Made by a program: the position numbers and the translations under genes. A stretch of DNA of 64,000 nt, from the NCBI RefSeq assembly GCF_004138335.1, contig NZ_RYFW01000004.1:372001-436000 (forward strand), given 5' to 3'. The notes below the pieces were generated by a model. That model made no database searches. It was not told where the DNA came from and saw only the letters and a list, made by a program, of their open reading frames with translations. Shown piece by piece: positions 56,715-64,000 of this stretch. How positions within the stretch are numbered: position 1 is the stretch's first letter; the number at the start of each line of letters is the position of its first letter. This DNA comes from Peristeroidobacter agariperforans (GTDB lineage Bacteria > Pseudomonadota > Gammaproteobacteria > Steroidobacterales > Steroidobacteraceae).

Positions 56715-57035
56715 TTACGCGATCGGCGGTGGAACGAGAGGTGCGTAGTTCGGGCCGGCAAATACCGGTGGAACAAACGTCAGGAGGGCGCCGGCAATGG
56801 CCAGGCGAACAGGGTCGAGGACTACCTGCGGAGCTTGGAGCGCGGAGCACTGAGCAGTGCAGCTCATGCTGGCGGTTCCGCCATCAGGGCAGCAGGCGCA
56901 GTCTTTGGTCGCAGCGTCGTGCCCCGCGCAATGCTGCTCTTGTCCGTGATCGACAGACACGCTGCCGCCGACGGCCACCACGCCTTGCAGTAGCAAAGCG
57001 ATGAAGAGCATCAGATTGAAGGCGAGGCGGCGCAT
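56715..57035 (-). CDS. Small Cys/His-rich exported protein
   Basis: Protein of 106 residues with an N-terminal signal or membrane helix (MRRLAFNLMLFIALLLQGVVA) and a metal-ligand-rich stretch (HCAGHDAATKDCACCPDG, then SCTAQCS): six Cys and several His within about 35 residues. A hydrophobic C-terminal segment follows. It recalls small copper- or mercury-responsive proteins (DUF2946-like), probably a periplasmic metal sponge or sensor. First gene of the four-gene metal operon. Confidence 0.65.
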   Translation of the reverse strand: MRRLAFNLMLFIALLLQGVVAVGGSVSVDHGQEQHCAGHDAATKDCACCPDGGTASMSCTAQCSALQAPQVVLDPVRLAIAGALLTFVPPVFAGPNYAPLVPPPIA

Positions 57036-57110
57036 AGAGTCGTCCGGAGTGTAGAACGAGCGGAGCTGCGATCCAAGCTCTGCAGCGCCGCCATCCGCGT
57101 GGACTCCGGA

Positions 57111-57563
57111 TCAAGTGTCCTGGCGTGACATCGCGCGCTTCAATAGAAGCTCGGCCACTGCGTCGCGCGCCTGGGTCTCGGTGGTTCCGGGAGGAAATTC
57201 GAACACCTCGTCAGCATCGAATGGATTCGCAAAGCGAACCGGTTCGCTCTCGGCGAGCTGCTGAGGTGCCGGCCATTCCGATTGAGCTATCCGTTGCGCA
57301 GTGTTGGCTACGGGTGAATTTGCGCCATCCGAACTCGTGGCTACGTAGGTTGCCCCGGCGAGCCCGACAGCAGCGATCAACGAAAGGGTCAGCGCTGGTT
57401 TTCGCGGCGAGGCGACTTGCGCCGGTTTCGATGGTGGCGCCGAGCTCGTTGCAGGCTTGTCGACATGCTCGAGATGCGAAAGCGCGAGCAAGTCTTGTGC
57501 GCTCAGCTCAATCTCCGTGTCTGTCTCATCGATACGAGGAATCACACCTGCCGATTCGCTCAT
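57111..57563 (-). CDS. Single-pass membrane protein, unknown function
   Basis: Protein of 150 residues: an acidic cytoplasmic N-terminus (IDETDTEIELSAQDLLAL), Pro-rich linker, one membrane helix (about 59-80, ALTLSLIAAVGLAGATYVA) and a periplasmic tail with FANPFDADEVFEFPPGT. No family is recognised. The topology (short acidic N-terminal segment with a leucine-rich helix) suits an anti-sigma-like or adaptor protein, without proof. The ATG at 57563 has GGAGGA six bases upstream; the longer frame is unlikely. A perfect CRP palindrome lies 120-135 bp upstream. Confidence 0.65.
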   Translation of the reverse strand: MSESAGVIPRIDETDTEIELSAQDLLALSHLEHVDKPATSSAPPSKPAQVASPRKPALTLSLIAAVGLAGATYVATSSDGANSPVANTAQRIAQSEWPAPQQLAESEPVRFANPFDADEVFEFPPGTTETQARDAVAELLLKRAMSRQDT

Positions 57564-57682
57564 GACGCTTCCTCCTTCGGTTCGCAGCACCCAGCGACGG
57601 TCCGGGTCGCTCGGGCTGCATGAGGGATACACGCAGCGTCGGCTGGAAAAGTTTCCTGAGCCGGCACAAGGAGGCGACGATG

Positions 57683-57698
57683 TGTGATCGGCGTCACA
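57683..57698. promoter_or_regulatory. Second perfect CRP/Clp-type palindrome
   Basis: TGTGA (57683-57687), six bases, TCACA (57694-57698): a perfect consensus CRP half-site pair in the 221-bp gap between the single-pass protein gene (start 57563) and the sortase stop (57785). The only gene it can activate nearby is the minus-strand gene starting at 57563. No convincing -10 is seen at the class II distance. Confidence 0.65.
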
Positions 57699-57784
57699 AT
57701 TAGTGAAAACATCCATGCACTATGACAAATGGAGAAGACCCGATGCCGCTCCAGAAGCGACAGCACGCGGGCGTCGGGTGAGTG

Positions 57785-58396
57785 TCACGGAGCGACCGGG
57801 CGGATCATGGCGAACGAAGCCGGACCCGGTTTGATGCCGGCGACCGCGACGTAGCGAAGCGGTCCGCCGGGAGTAATGGCATCGAACGGGTAGCAGGTGA
57901 GCAACGTGATCGTGGCGTCCACATTCTCATCGAACTGCAGACGTTCGTGACGGGCGTCGATGATGTGAGTCTCGCTGAGCTGGAAACGCCACTCGCGGCC
58001 GTCGACGGTTTGTATCGCGAATTCGTCGCCGGGTTGCAGGTTACGAAGAAACGCGAAGTGGGTATCGCGATGACCCGCCAGCACCGTGTTGCCTTCGCCG
58101 ATAGCGGCAGTCCCGTTCACGTAGCCCGGGCCGAACGCAAGACTGCGGCCTGACGCATCGGCGAGCACGTACAAATCGACGTCCTTGTCGATCACTTGCA
58201 AGCGTGCGATTGGCCAGGTATCCGCCCAAGGCCACGGTTTAACTTCACGCTCGCCTTCGAGCGTGCGCGTCCATGCGGAGGCGATCAGTTGCTGAGCCAG
58301 CCATGCCTTTGCGTGAATGTATGTACCGCTGGCAACCTGCCACACGCCGAGTGCAGCGACCGCGACGATCGCCATCCGAGTCCAGTCTCGTTTCAT
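57785..58396 (-). CDS. Class GN sortase
   Basis: Membrane-anchored transpeptidase of 203 residues with an N-terminal helix (about 8-24). The catalytic triad is visible: His109 in LAGHRDTH, Cys168 in LLTCYPF and Arg181 in GPLRYVAVAG. This is the proteobacterial dedicated sortase that processes a single vWA-type partner. The ATG overlaps the stop of the partner gene by 4 bp. The frame opens at 58525, but the overlapping upstream part belongs to the partner. Gram-negative sortases act on the periplasmic side. Confidence 0.92.
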   Translation of the reverse strand: MKRDWTRMAIVAVAALGVWQVASGTYIHAKAWLAQQLIASAWTRTLEGEREVKPWPWADTWPIARLQVIDKDVDLYVLADASGRSLAFGPGYVNGTAAIGEGNTVLAGHRDTHFAFLRNLQPGDEFAIQTVDGREWRFQLSETHIIDARHERLQFDENVDATITLLTCYPFDAITPGGPLRYVAVAGIKPGPASFAMIRPVAP

Positions 58397-60489
58397 TGCG
58401 GTTGGCGCCGCTGCAGGCGACGTTCTCGCAGTTGCCAGCCGAGCGCGATGAGCAGCAGCAATGCACCTATTGCGAAGTTGAGCTGCGCAGGTGTCGCGGT
58501 GGATGGGACACCCTCGGCCGGCCAATCGAGACCGTGCGGTTTGGTGTTCGGAATGCGTCGGCTGTGCAGCGATTCACCGTCAGGGCGCGCCGGCGTGCGA
58601 TCGACGGCGACGAGGCTCGTGTAGTTGGAGACGAGTTGGTATTGCAGGGCCAGCGGCAACACACTTCCTCGGATCGAATCATCTGTCGCGCCGTTGGCGC
58701 GCGAGTCCATTAGATCGCCAATTCGATTGCGTGCCCAGAGCGACGCCACACCAGTCCGCGGCTGCATGCCGTTGAGCGAGATTTGTCGTGTCCAAGTGCC
58801 GTTCGTGCGGCCGCTGATGCTCAGCATTCCCTTTGCAGGAGACTGCAGACGAGCCGTGACGACGATGGGTTCACCTGCGTATAGGTCGCCGATACTCGCG
58901 GGCGCATATTCAGGGACTACGCCTGCTGGCCAGCTGAGCTCGATGTCCGTGAGCACGGGGCTCGTCAGCTTGTTCAACAGGGCGGTCATCTTGTTCTCGA
59001 CCTCGTCGATCGAGCCGATATATGTGAATGTCCCGCGACCGGTGCGCGCGGCGCTGCGCAGAAAATGTCCGTTAGGCGCAGAACCGATTCCGACCGTGAA
59101 CAATCGTGCGGACCGAAGTTGTTGACGTATCGCGAGCATGAGCTGGTCTTCGTTACCTACCGCAGCGTCAGTGATGAAAATCACCTGGCGCAGATGTTCT
59201 CTGGACGCAGGCATCGAGAGTGCCGTCAGCAGCGCGGGCAACATCTCAGTGCCGCCGGTTGCGTGTAGATTGCTTACGTAGCGCTGCGCTCGCGAGAGAT
59301 TCTTTTCGGATGCGAAGACGGGCTCGTCGAACAACGCCTCGTGCGCCGAGTTGAACTGAATCACCGTAAATCGATCGGCCGGCTGCAGGGTACTCAAGCC
59401 GTTCGCCAATGCGGCGCGCGCCTGGTCGATGGACGCGCCGCTCATCGAGCCGGAGGTGTCGATGACAAAGATCACCTCTCTCGGCATGTTGATTGGCCGG
59501 GTGTCCTGCGGCGGCATGAACATCAGCAGCACGTGCTCGCCTTGGTCGGTCGGCTCCCGAAACAGCGCGATGGTCGGCTCGCTCTTCACGACCGGCACCC
59601 AGCTCAGCTCGAAGTCGCGATCTGGCGGCGATTGCTGATTACGCAGCTTGATCTCTGCGCCATGCTCCGTCGCACTGACGAGAATAGGGTGATAAGGACT
59701 GGTGATCTTTTCCACCGGCGCGCCGGCGTCGATGTCGATCGCCATGCTCACGCTCTGGCGCTGCGGATCCGCATGCGCCAGCTGCGGTTGCAGATCGCCG
59801 AGGGCCGCCGTGTCATCGCTCGGAACTGCGAGCGTCATCGCTGCGATGGGTGTCTCGCTGGTGAGTTGGGCCTCGGGGTTCGCGCTCACGCCCGGGACAT
59901 AGCGCGGCGTGATCGTGAGCGGGAATCGCAGGCTGTAGCGGCCGGCATCCTGGCCGACAATCTGCAAATAGCTGATCACGATTTCGATGGTCTCGCCGGG
60001 GCCGATGTTGGCGACGGCTGTGCGGAACAGATTCGGCCGCTGCTGATGCACGACACTGGCCCGCTGACCCTGTTGGCGAGCCTGTTCGAAGATCTTCTGC
60101 GCCTGCTGCTTCTCTCGGATCTCACCAATGATGATGCGTTCGCCGACCTTCATGCGCAGCGTGTCCACCGCCGAGTGTTCCGGCAGCGGAAAGGCGTACA
60201 GACCTTCGACCCACGCATCGCTCTCATTGTGAAAACGTTGCGAGACCTCGACACGCGCGACAACGCCCGACACCTTCATTCGCACGGCGGTTTCCATGCG
60301 TGGTGCATCGATGGTACGTCCTTGATCGTCTCGCAATGTCAGCGAGCCGCTGCCGAATTCCTGCTCGAAAGTCTGCGCTTGCGCGATCGATGCGAAGCTT
60401 TGCAGGATCCAGATATAAAAGAGCACGGCACTCGACTGCCTCGCTTTCGCCCAGAATCGTGGCTGCCGTTGCTCATTCTTCCTCTGCAC
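58393..60489 (-). CDS. VIT/vWA-domain sortase target protein
   Basis: Exported protein of 698 residues: signal sequence (about 20-40), VIT domain (about 45-170), vWA domain with MIDAS motif DTSGSMSG (near residue 345) and a C-terminal sorting signal: VPSTATPAQL, a hydrophobic helix, then RERRLQRRQPQ. The PxTATP motif plus helix plus basic tail fits the proteobacterial sortase-target family, so it should be cut and anchored by the adjacent sortase. Inter-alpha-trypsin-inhibitor-like domain pairs suggest adhesion or matrix contact. It is divergent from the 60673 gene, with a 183-bp gap in which I see no clear signal. Confidence 0.92.
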   Translation of the reverse strand: MQRKNEQRQPRFWAKARQSSAVLFYIWILQSFASIAQAQTFEQEFGSGSLTLRDDQGRTIDAPRMETAVRMKVSGVVARVEVSQRFHNESDAWVEGLYAFPLPEHSAVDTLRMKVGERIIIGEIREKQQAQKIFEQARQQGQRASVVHQQRPNLFRTAVANIGPGETIEIVISYLQIVGQDAGRYSLRFPLTITPRYVPGVSANPEAQLTSETPIAAMTLAVPSDDTAALGDLQPQLAHADPQRQSVSMAIDIDAGAPVEKITSPYHPILVSATEHGAEIKLRNQQSPPDRDFELSWVPVVKSEPTIALFREPTDQGEHVLLMFMPPQDTRPINMPREVIFVIDTSGSMSGASIDQARAALANGLSTLQPADRFTVIQFNSAHEALFDEPVFASEKNLSRAQRYVSNLHATGGTEMLPALLTALSMPASREHLRQVIFITDAAVGNEDQLMLAIRQQLRSARLFTVGIGSAPNGHFLRSAARTGRGTFTYIGSIDEVENKMTALLNKLTSPVLTDIELSWPAGVVPEYAPASIGDLYAGEPIVVTARLQSPAKGMLSISGRTNGTWTRQISLNGMQPRTGVASLWARNRIGDLMDSRANGATDDSIRGSVLPLALQYQLVSNYTSLVAVDRTPARPDGESLHSRRIPNTKPHGLDWPAEGVPSTATPAQLNFAIGALLLLIALGWQLRERRLQRRQPQ

Positions 60490-60672
60490 GATGCCTCTCC
60501 CTTGGGTGACTGGCCGTTACTACAGCCGTCAAAGGCGTCGTCATGAGGCGTCGGGCGTGCCGGAGTGCCGATGGATCGTGGCGAATTGTGGCAACTCATC
60601 GGCGAGTTGCAGGGAACATCGCATCCGACCGTATACTCCAACTTCCATCGCGAGCCCCAGAGGACCTGGACC

Positions 60673-62040
60673 ATGACGCTGTCCGTCGCTCGATTAGGGA
60701 TGAATCTCCTGCTGTGCTCCGTGGCGATTCCCGCCATCGCCGCCCAGTCTGAACAAACATCGCCGCCCGGCGCGGTCCCGCCTCCGCCCGCAGCAACTCA
60801 TGCTCCGTTGACCATTGTTGAGCACAGCAGCTCGAACGTATTTCGCGAGGTAGACCCGAGTGCTTCGGGTGGCGTGCCGGCAGCGGACGAGCAAGGAGCA
60901 AAGGCGCAGAACAGATTCAGGTTCGTTACCGGCGAAGAAGCGAACGAATATTCGCGCCGGTTGAAGGAGCGCCTCACGGATCCAGAGCAGCGAGCGGCAT
61001 TGCGCGCTGAGCAACGAGCTGTGCTGATGTCGCAAAACGCCGGGGTAGGGCGGTTGGTCGGGCTCGATCCGGCCACGGAGCAGAAGTTGATCGAGTTGCT
61101 GACGGACCAGCAGATGGAGCGGCTCGATCAGGTGCATATGCAGCCGCGGCCGACCGTCCCGGATCTGCAGCAATATGCGGACCAGGCCACGCAGCGTATG
61201 AACGCGTTGCGCGACCTGCTCGGCGACGAAAAGCTGGAGCGTTTTCGAGATTTCGAGCTGAGCCAAAGCGAGCGCCACTGGGTCAGCCGGCTCGCCGCGC
61301 GGCTTGCGCCTGCGTACAAGTTGCAACCGGATCAGGAGGATCAGCTGACCGCGCTCAAGCACGAGCAGTTCCAGACATCTTCCGCTGCGATGGAATCGTG
61401 GCGTGTGTTCCGCCGTCCCCTCGGTCAACTGACCTCGCTCGAAGAGATGCAGCGAGAATCCCAACGACAGTCTCGTATCGCGAATGAGAATTCCTGGCGC
61501 AAGCGGCAGGTAGAGAACCCGCTGCTGGAGCAGAAGGCCGCGGCGTTCCTGACGCCCGTGCAGTTGGCCGAGCTCTCCAGGTATCACGCGGAGGAGCAGG
61601 ACACCTCGCGGCGTTACGTCGAGTCCGCAAGAGCGGAGGCAGGCCTGGATCCGAAGATTCCGGAGCAGGCGGAGGTGGCGGAAGAAACGCCGAAGCTCAT
61701 CGAAGCCCAGTTGCAGATCGAAGTGAGCTTGACCGTGAACCGGGAGCCGGCGACGGTGACGCGCACGGTGCGCAACGGAGAGTCGTTTACGTTCGAGGTC
61801 GCGCAGGGGTTGACAGTGGAAGCGACGCCAACGATGTATGGCGACGATTGGATCGAAGTGCACCTGAAGTACTACGAAGACCGCACCAACGGCCGGCGTC
61901 GCCTTTCGGGTGGCAGCATCTCGGTTGCTCAGGCCAGACAGCCTGATGGCTCACTGTCCAGCGGCGGTAGCAGTGGAACAGTTATCACGGGCCGCAAGGG
62001 TTATGCGGTCGAAACGAAGGTCAATGCCAGGGTGCTGTGA
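60673..62040 (+). CDS. Secreted helical protein co-transcribed with LytS/LytR pair
   Basis: Exported protein of 455 residues, signal peptide to about 24. The main part (about 60-370) is highly charged and helical, rich in Glu, Gln, Arg, with recurring motifs such as LDPATEQKLIELLTDQQMERL, LQPDQEDQLTALKHEQF and LTPVQLAELSRYHAEEQ, reminiscent of Spy/LTXXQ-type periplasmic chaperone repeats. The C-terminal part is beta-rich (SLTVNREPATVTRTVRNGES) and Ser/Gly-rich. No named family. The ATG at 60673 is chosen for its signal peptide. Its stop overlaps the kinase GTG by 4 bp, so it may be the input or the target of that system. Confidence 0.7.
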   Translation: MTLSVARLGMNLLLCSVAIPAIAAQSEQTSPPGAVPPPPAATHAPLTIVEHSSSNVFREVDPSASGGVPAADEQGAKAQNRFRFVTGEEANEYSRRLKERLTDPEQRAALRAEQRAVLMSQNAGVGRLVGLDPATEQKLIELLTDQQMERLDQVHMQPRPTVPDLQQYADQATQRMNALRDLLGDEKLERFRDFELSQSERHWVSRLAARLAPAYKLQPDQEDQLTALKHEQFQTSSAAMESWRVFRRPLGQLTSLEEMQRESQRQSRIANENSWRKRQVENPLLEQKAAAFLTPVQLAELSRYHAEEQDTSRRYVESARAEAGLDPKIPEQAEVAEETPKLIEAQLQIEVSLTVNREPATVTRTVRNGESFTFEVAQGLTVEATPTMYGDDWIEVHLKYYEDRTNGRRRLSGGSISVAQARQPDGSLSSGGSSGTVITGRKGYAVETKVNARVL

Positions 62041-63167
62041 CGCTGTTCAACCCAGGGCGCGAAGCTGTGAACGGAAACAACATGGTCGCGCGCACGATCC
62101 GCTGGCGCTGGATCGCAGCGATCTGGTTCGCTGGCGGGCTGTTCGAGGCCAGTCAGGCCGTGCTCATCATGCGTTTCGGCGAAGGCAGGCGTCACGCATG
62201 GCTGCCGTTGTTCATCACTGAACTGGCCATCTGGCTGCCGTGGGCGCTAGCGACGCCATGGGTCATCAGCCTCGCGCGGCGCTATCCCATCATTCGCGGC
62301 ACGACGCTGCGCACAGTCGCCGTGCACGTCGCCGCCTTCATCGCCATCAGTGTGGTCGTCGAAGCCTGGTCCGCCGCGCTGCAGGTGCTGTTCAATCCCT
62401 GGGGTAATCGGCGCCCGCCGACCTTCTGGGACACCTGGAGCATCGCGCTGCTCTACCAGATCCTCATTTTTCTGATCGCGTACGTGCTGATCCTGACCAT
62501 CACATATCTGATCGATTCGCGAGAAAACATTGCGCGCCAGATGACGGAGACCGCACGACTCAACGAGGAGCTTTCGAAAGCTCAGCTGGCCGCGCTGCGC
62601 CGTCAGATGGAGCCGCATTTCATGTTCAACACGCTCAATTCCATCGCGGCGCTGGTGCGCGATCGTCGTAACGACGCGGCGGTGAGCATGATCGTCGGAC
62701 TCAGCGAATTCCTGCGTCGAGCGTCGGAAGACTCTCATCGGCCGCAAGTGACCTTGGGCGAAGAAGTGGAGTATTTGCAGCGCTATGTGGACATCCAGAA
62801 AGTACGCTTCGGAGCACGTCTGCACGTGAGCGTAGATATCCCGCCGCATCTGTTGGACGTGCCCGTCCCGAACTTGCTGTTGCAGCCCCTCGTGGAAAAC
62901 GCCATTAAACATGGCATTGGCCAGCGCGCGGCGGGAGGTACGGTCCGCGTTGCTGGCGACCGCAGAGATGGCAGCCTGTACTTGCGGGTCTACAACGATG
63001 GTCCGAGCTTTCCGCAGGATTGGGAAACAAATAGTGGCGGCGTCGGGCTCGCCAACTTGCGCACCCGCCTGCGGATCCTGCACGGCAGCGCCGCTGATCT
63101 CGCGATGGCGTCTAATGGAGCGGACGGCGTGGAAGTCATCATCACCTTGCCGCTGCGGAACGCGTGA
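62037..63167 (+). CDS. LytS/YehU-type sensor histidine kinase
   Basis: Membrane histidine kinase of 376 residues: four predicted helices (about 24-160), a coiled segment, then the His_kinase domain with phospho-acceptor His194 in MEPHFMFNTLNSIAALV and an ATPase domain (LLLQPLVENAIKHGIG and GVGLANLRTRL). The start is GTG overlapping the previous stop. It is paired with a LytTR regulator with no gap. The signal is unknown; the secreted protein encoded upstream is a candidate modulator. Confidence 0.93.
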   Translation: MTLFNPGREAVNGNNMVARTIRWRWIAAIWFAGGLFEASQAVLIMRFGEGRRHAWLPLFITELAIWLPWALATPWVISLARRYPIIRGTTLRTVAVHVAAFIAISVVVEAWSAALQVLFNPWGNRRPPTFWDTWSIALLYQILIFLIAYVLILTITYLIDSRENIARQMTETARLNEELSKAQLAALRRQMEPHFMFNTLNSIAALVRDRRNDAAVSMIVGLSEFLRRASEDSHRPQVTLGEEVEYLQRYVDIQKVRFGARLHVSVDIPPHLLDVPVPNLLLQPLVENAIKHGIGQRAAGGTVRVAGDRRDGSLYLRVYNDGPSFPQDWETNSGGVGLANLRTRLRILHGSAADLAMASNGADGVEVIITLPLRNA

Positions 63168-63905
63168 ATGACGCTCGCCGCGCCGATACGCGTCCTGGTG
63201 GTCGATGACGAACCGCTCGCCCGGCGCAACGTGACTGTCTTGCTGCGCGGTGACTCCGAGATTGAAGCAGTGTCGGAATGCGGATCCGGCGCCGAAGCGA
63301 TCGAAATTATCGGGCGCTGGCAACCGCATCTGGTGTTCCTCGACGTGCAGATGCCCGAATGCGGCGGCTTCGATGTGCTCGAACTGCTGGGCACGGAATT
63401 GCCACCGGCGATTATTTTCGTAACTGCGTATGACGAGTATGCGCTGCAAGCCTTCGAGGTCGGCGCGCTCGACTATCTGCTCAAGCCATTCGATGACGCA
63501 CGCTTCTACCGTGCTTTACAGCGCGCGAAAGGCAAGCTCGCGCACTACGCGGCCGAGCCCCCGACGCGGCGGCTCGTCGTCAGATCCCCTGGCCAGCTGC
63601 TGTTCCTCAATGTTTCGGACATCGATTGGATCGAAGCTGCGAGCTACTACGCTTGCGTCCATGTGGGCCGCGACACACATATCCTGCGGCGGACGCTGTC
63701 CGAGCTCGAAGGCGACCTGGGCGACGGCTTCATCCGCATTCACCGCTCGATCATCGTGAACCTCGACCGCATCCAGGGCATCGAGCTGCAGAGCGCCGGC
63801 GAGTACGAAGTGGTGCTGAAGTCGAGCGTTCGATTGCGATTGAGCCGGCGATTTCGCAAGCGGCTGCAGGAGCGGATGGGCGCGATGGCGGCGCCGAGTC
63901 GATAG
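63168..63905 (+). CDS. LytTR-family response regulator
   Basis: Response regulator of 245 residues: receiver domain (about 7-120) with acidic pair in VVDDEPLARR, phospho-acceptor Asp59 in VFLDVQMPE and Lys in YLLKPFDD; and a C-terminal LytTR DNA-binding domain (about 135-240; WIEAASYYACVHVG, DGFIRIHRSIIVNLDRI). It begins directly after the kinase stop. Targets are unknown; autoregulation of the three-gene unit is likely. Confidence 0.95.
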   Translation: MTLAAPIRVLVVDDEPLARRNVTVLLRGDSEIEAVSECGSGAEAIEIIGRWQPHLVFLDVQMPECGGFDVLELLGTELPPAIIFVTAYDEYALQAFEVGALDYLLKPFDDARFYRALQRAKGKLAHYAAEPPTRRLVVRSPGQLLFLNVSDIDWIEAASYYACVHVGRDTHILRRTLSELEGDLGDGFIRIHRSIIVNLDRIQGIELQSAGEYEVVLKSSVRLRLSRRFRKRLQERMGAMAAPSR

Positions 63906-64000
63906 AAGCTCGCCAGCGAGTTCTCTCATGGCATGTCCCTGAAAAGTGTGAAAAGGAGCGCCAAATATCGCTTCTCGCTACGGCACTATGCGCGCGGCAC
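63906..64000. other. Window end, noncoding
   Basis: A short imperfect hairpin follows the LytTR stop (CTCGC with GCGAG near 63911-63922). Nothing else is recognised before the window ends. Confidence 0.3.

Noticed and set aside
55264-57035. Complete mercury resistance operon
   Set aside because: MerT-like and MerP-like genes are present, but MerA and MerR are not.

Overview
The window is 64 kb of high-GC, densely coded DNA with no rRNA, tRNA, phage, insertion sequence or CRISPR array that I can see. Gene content points to an aerobic Gram-negative proteobacterium: RND efflux, TonB receptors, porin, LytS/LytR, class GN sortase and a chemoreceptor with sigma-28-like promoters. The mix (Ser/Thr kinase with TPRs, secreted glycosidases, LigAB/LigM aromatic catabolism, two perfect CRP/Clp palindromes) suggests a gammaproteobacterium near Steroidobacter or the Xanthomonadales. 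This is inference; no marker gene is present.

Layout. 1-4.1 kb: 3' part of an RND pump, a TetR regulator and an enol-lactonase-like hydrolase. 4.4-7.9 kb: porin, small PstS-like periplasmic protein and chemoreceptor, with two sigma-28-like promoters and a strong terminator. 8.0-8.4 kb: YCII protein. 8.5-9.25 kb: a two-gene unit for small exported peptides. The first is a signal peptide followed by ten copies of a 12-residue repeat, behind a perfect CRP-type palindrome. 9.5-12.3 kb: membrane Ser/Thr kinase with TPRs. 12.3-18.0 kb: flavin oxidoreductase, NikR and a divergent nickel/cobalt uptake operon. 18.0-28.4 kb: two secreted glycosidases, small hydrolases, a MocR regulator lacking the PLP lysine, an AraC regulator and small stress-type genes.

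28.4-44.8 kb is the metabolic centre: a LysR gene divergent from 12 tightly packed same-strand genes. They encode PurU, a MetF-like protein, a feruloyl-CoA-synthetase-like ligase, an alpha/beta hydrolase-SnoaL fusion, an aromatic acid transporter, a TonB receptor, a hydratase/dehydrogenase, LigA- and LigB-like ring-cleavage subunits, a LysR protein with two HTH domains, a LigM-like O-demethylase and an amidohydrolase. The set reads as uptake of a methoxylated hydroxycinnamate, CoA activation, beta-oxidative side-chain shortening ended by hydrolysis, THF-dependent O-demethylation with one-carbon recycling, and 4,5-cleavage of the ring.

44.8-64 kb: small uncharacterised secreted proteins; a Nudix gene; an M48 protease followed by three AIM24-family paralogues; YbaK and M24 peptidase genes; a sodium/proton antiporter; a heavy-metal operon (Cys/His-rich protein, beta-rich protein, MerP-like and MerT-like proteins); a single-pass membrane protein behind a second perfect CRP palindrome; a dedicated sortase with its VIT/vWA target; and a secreted helical protein co-transcribed with a LytS/LytR pair. 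The best candidate for an undescribed system is the repeat-peptide unit at 8.5-9.25 kb. The aromatic island is the best candidate for a new pathway arrangement.
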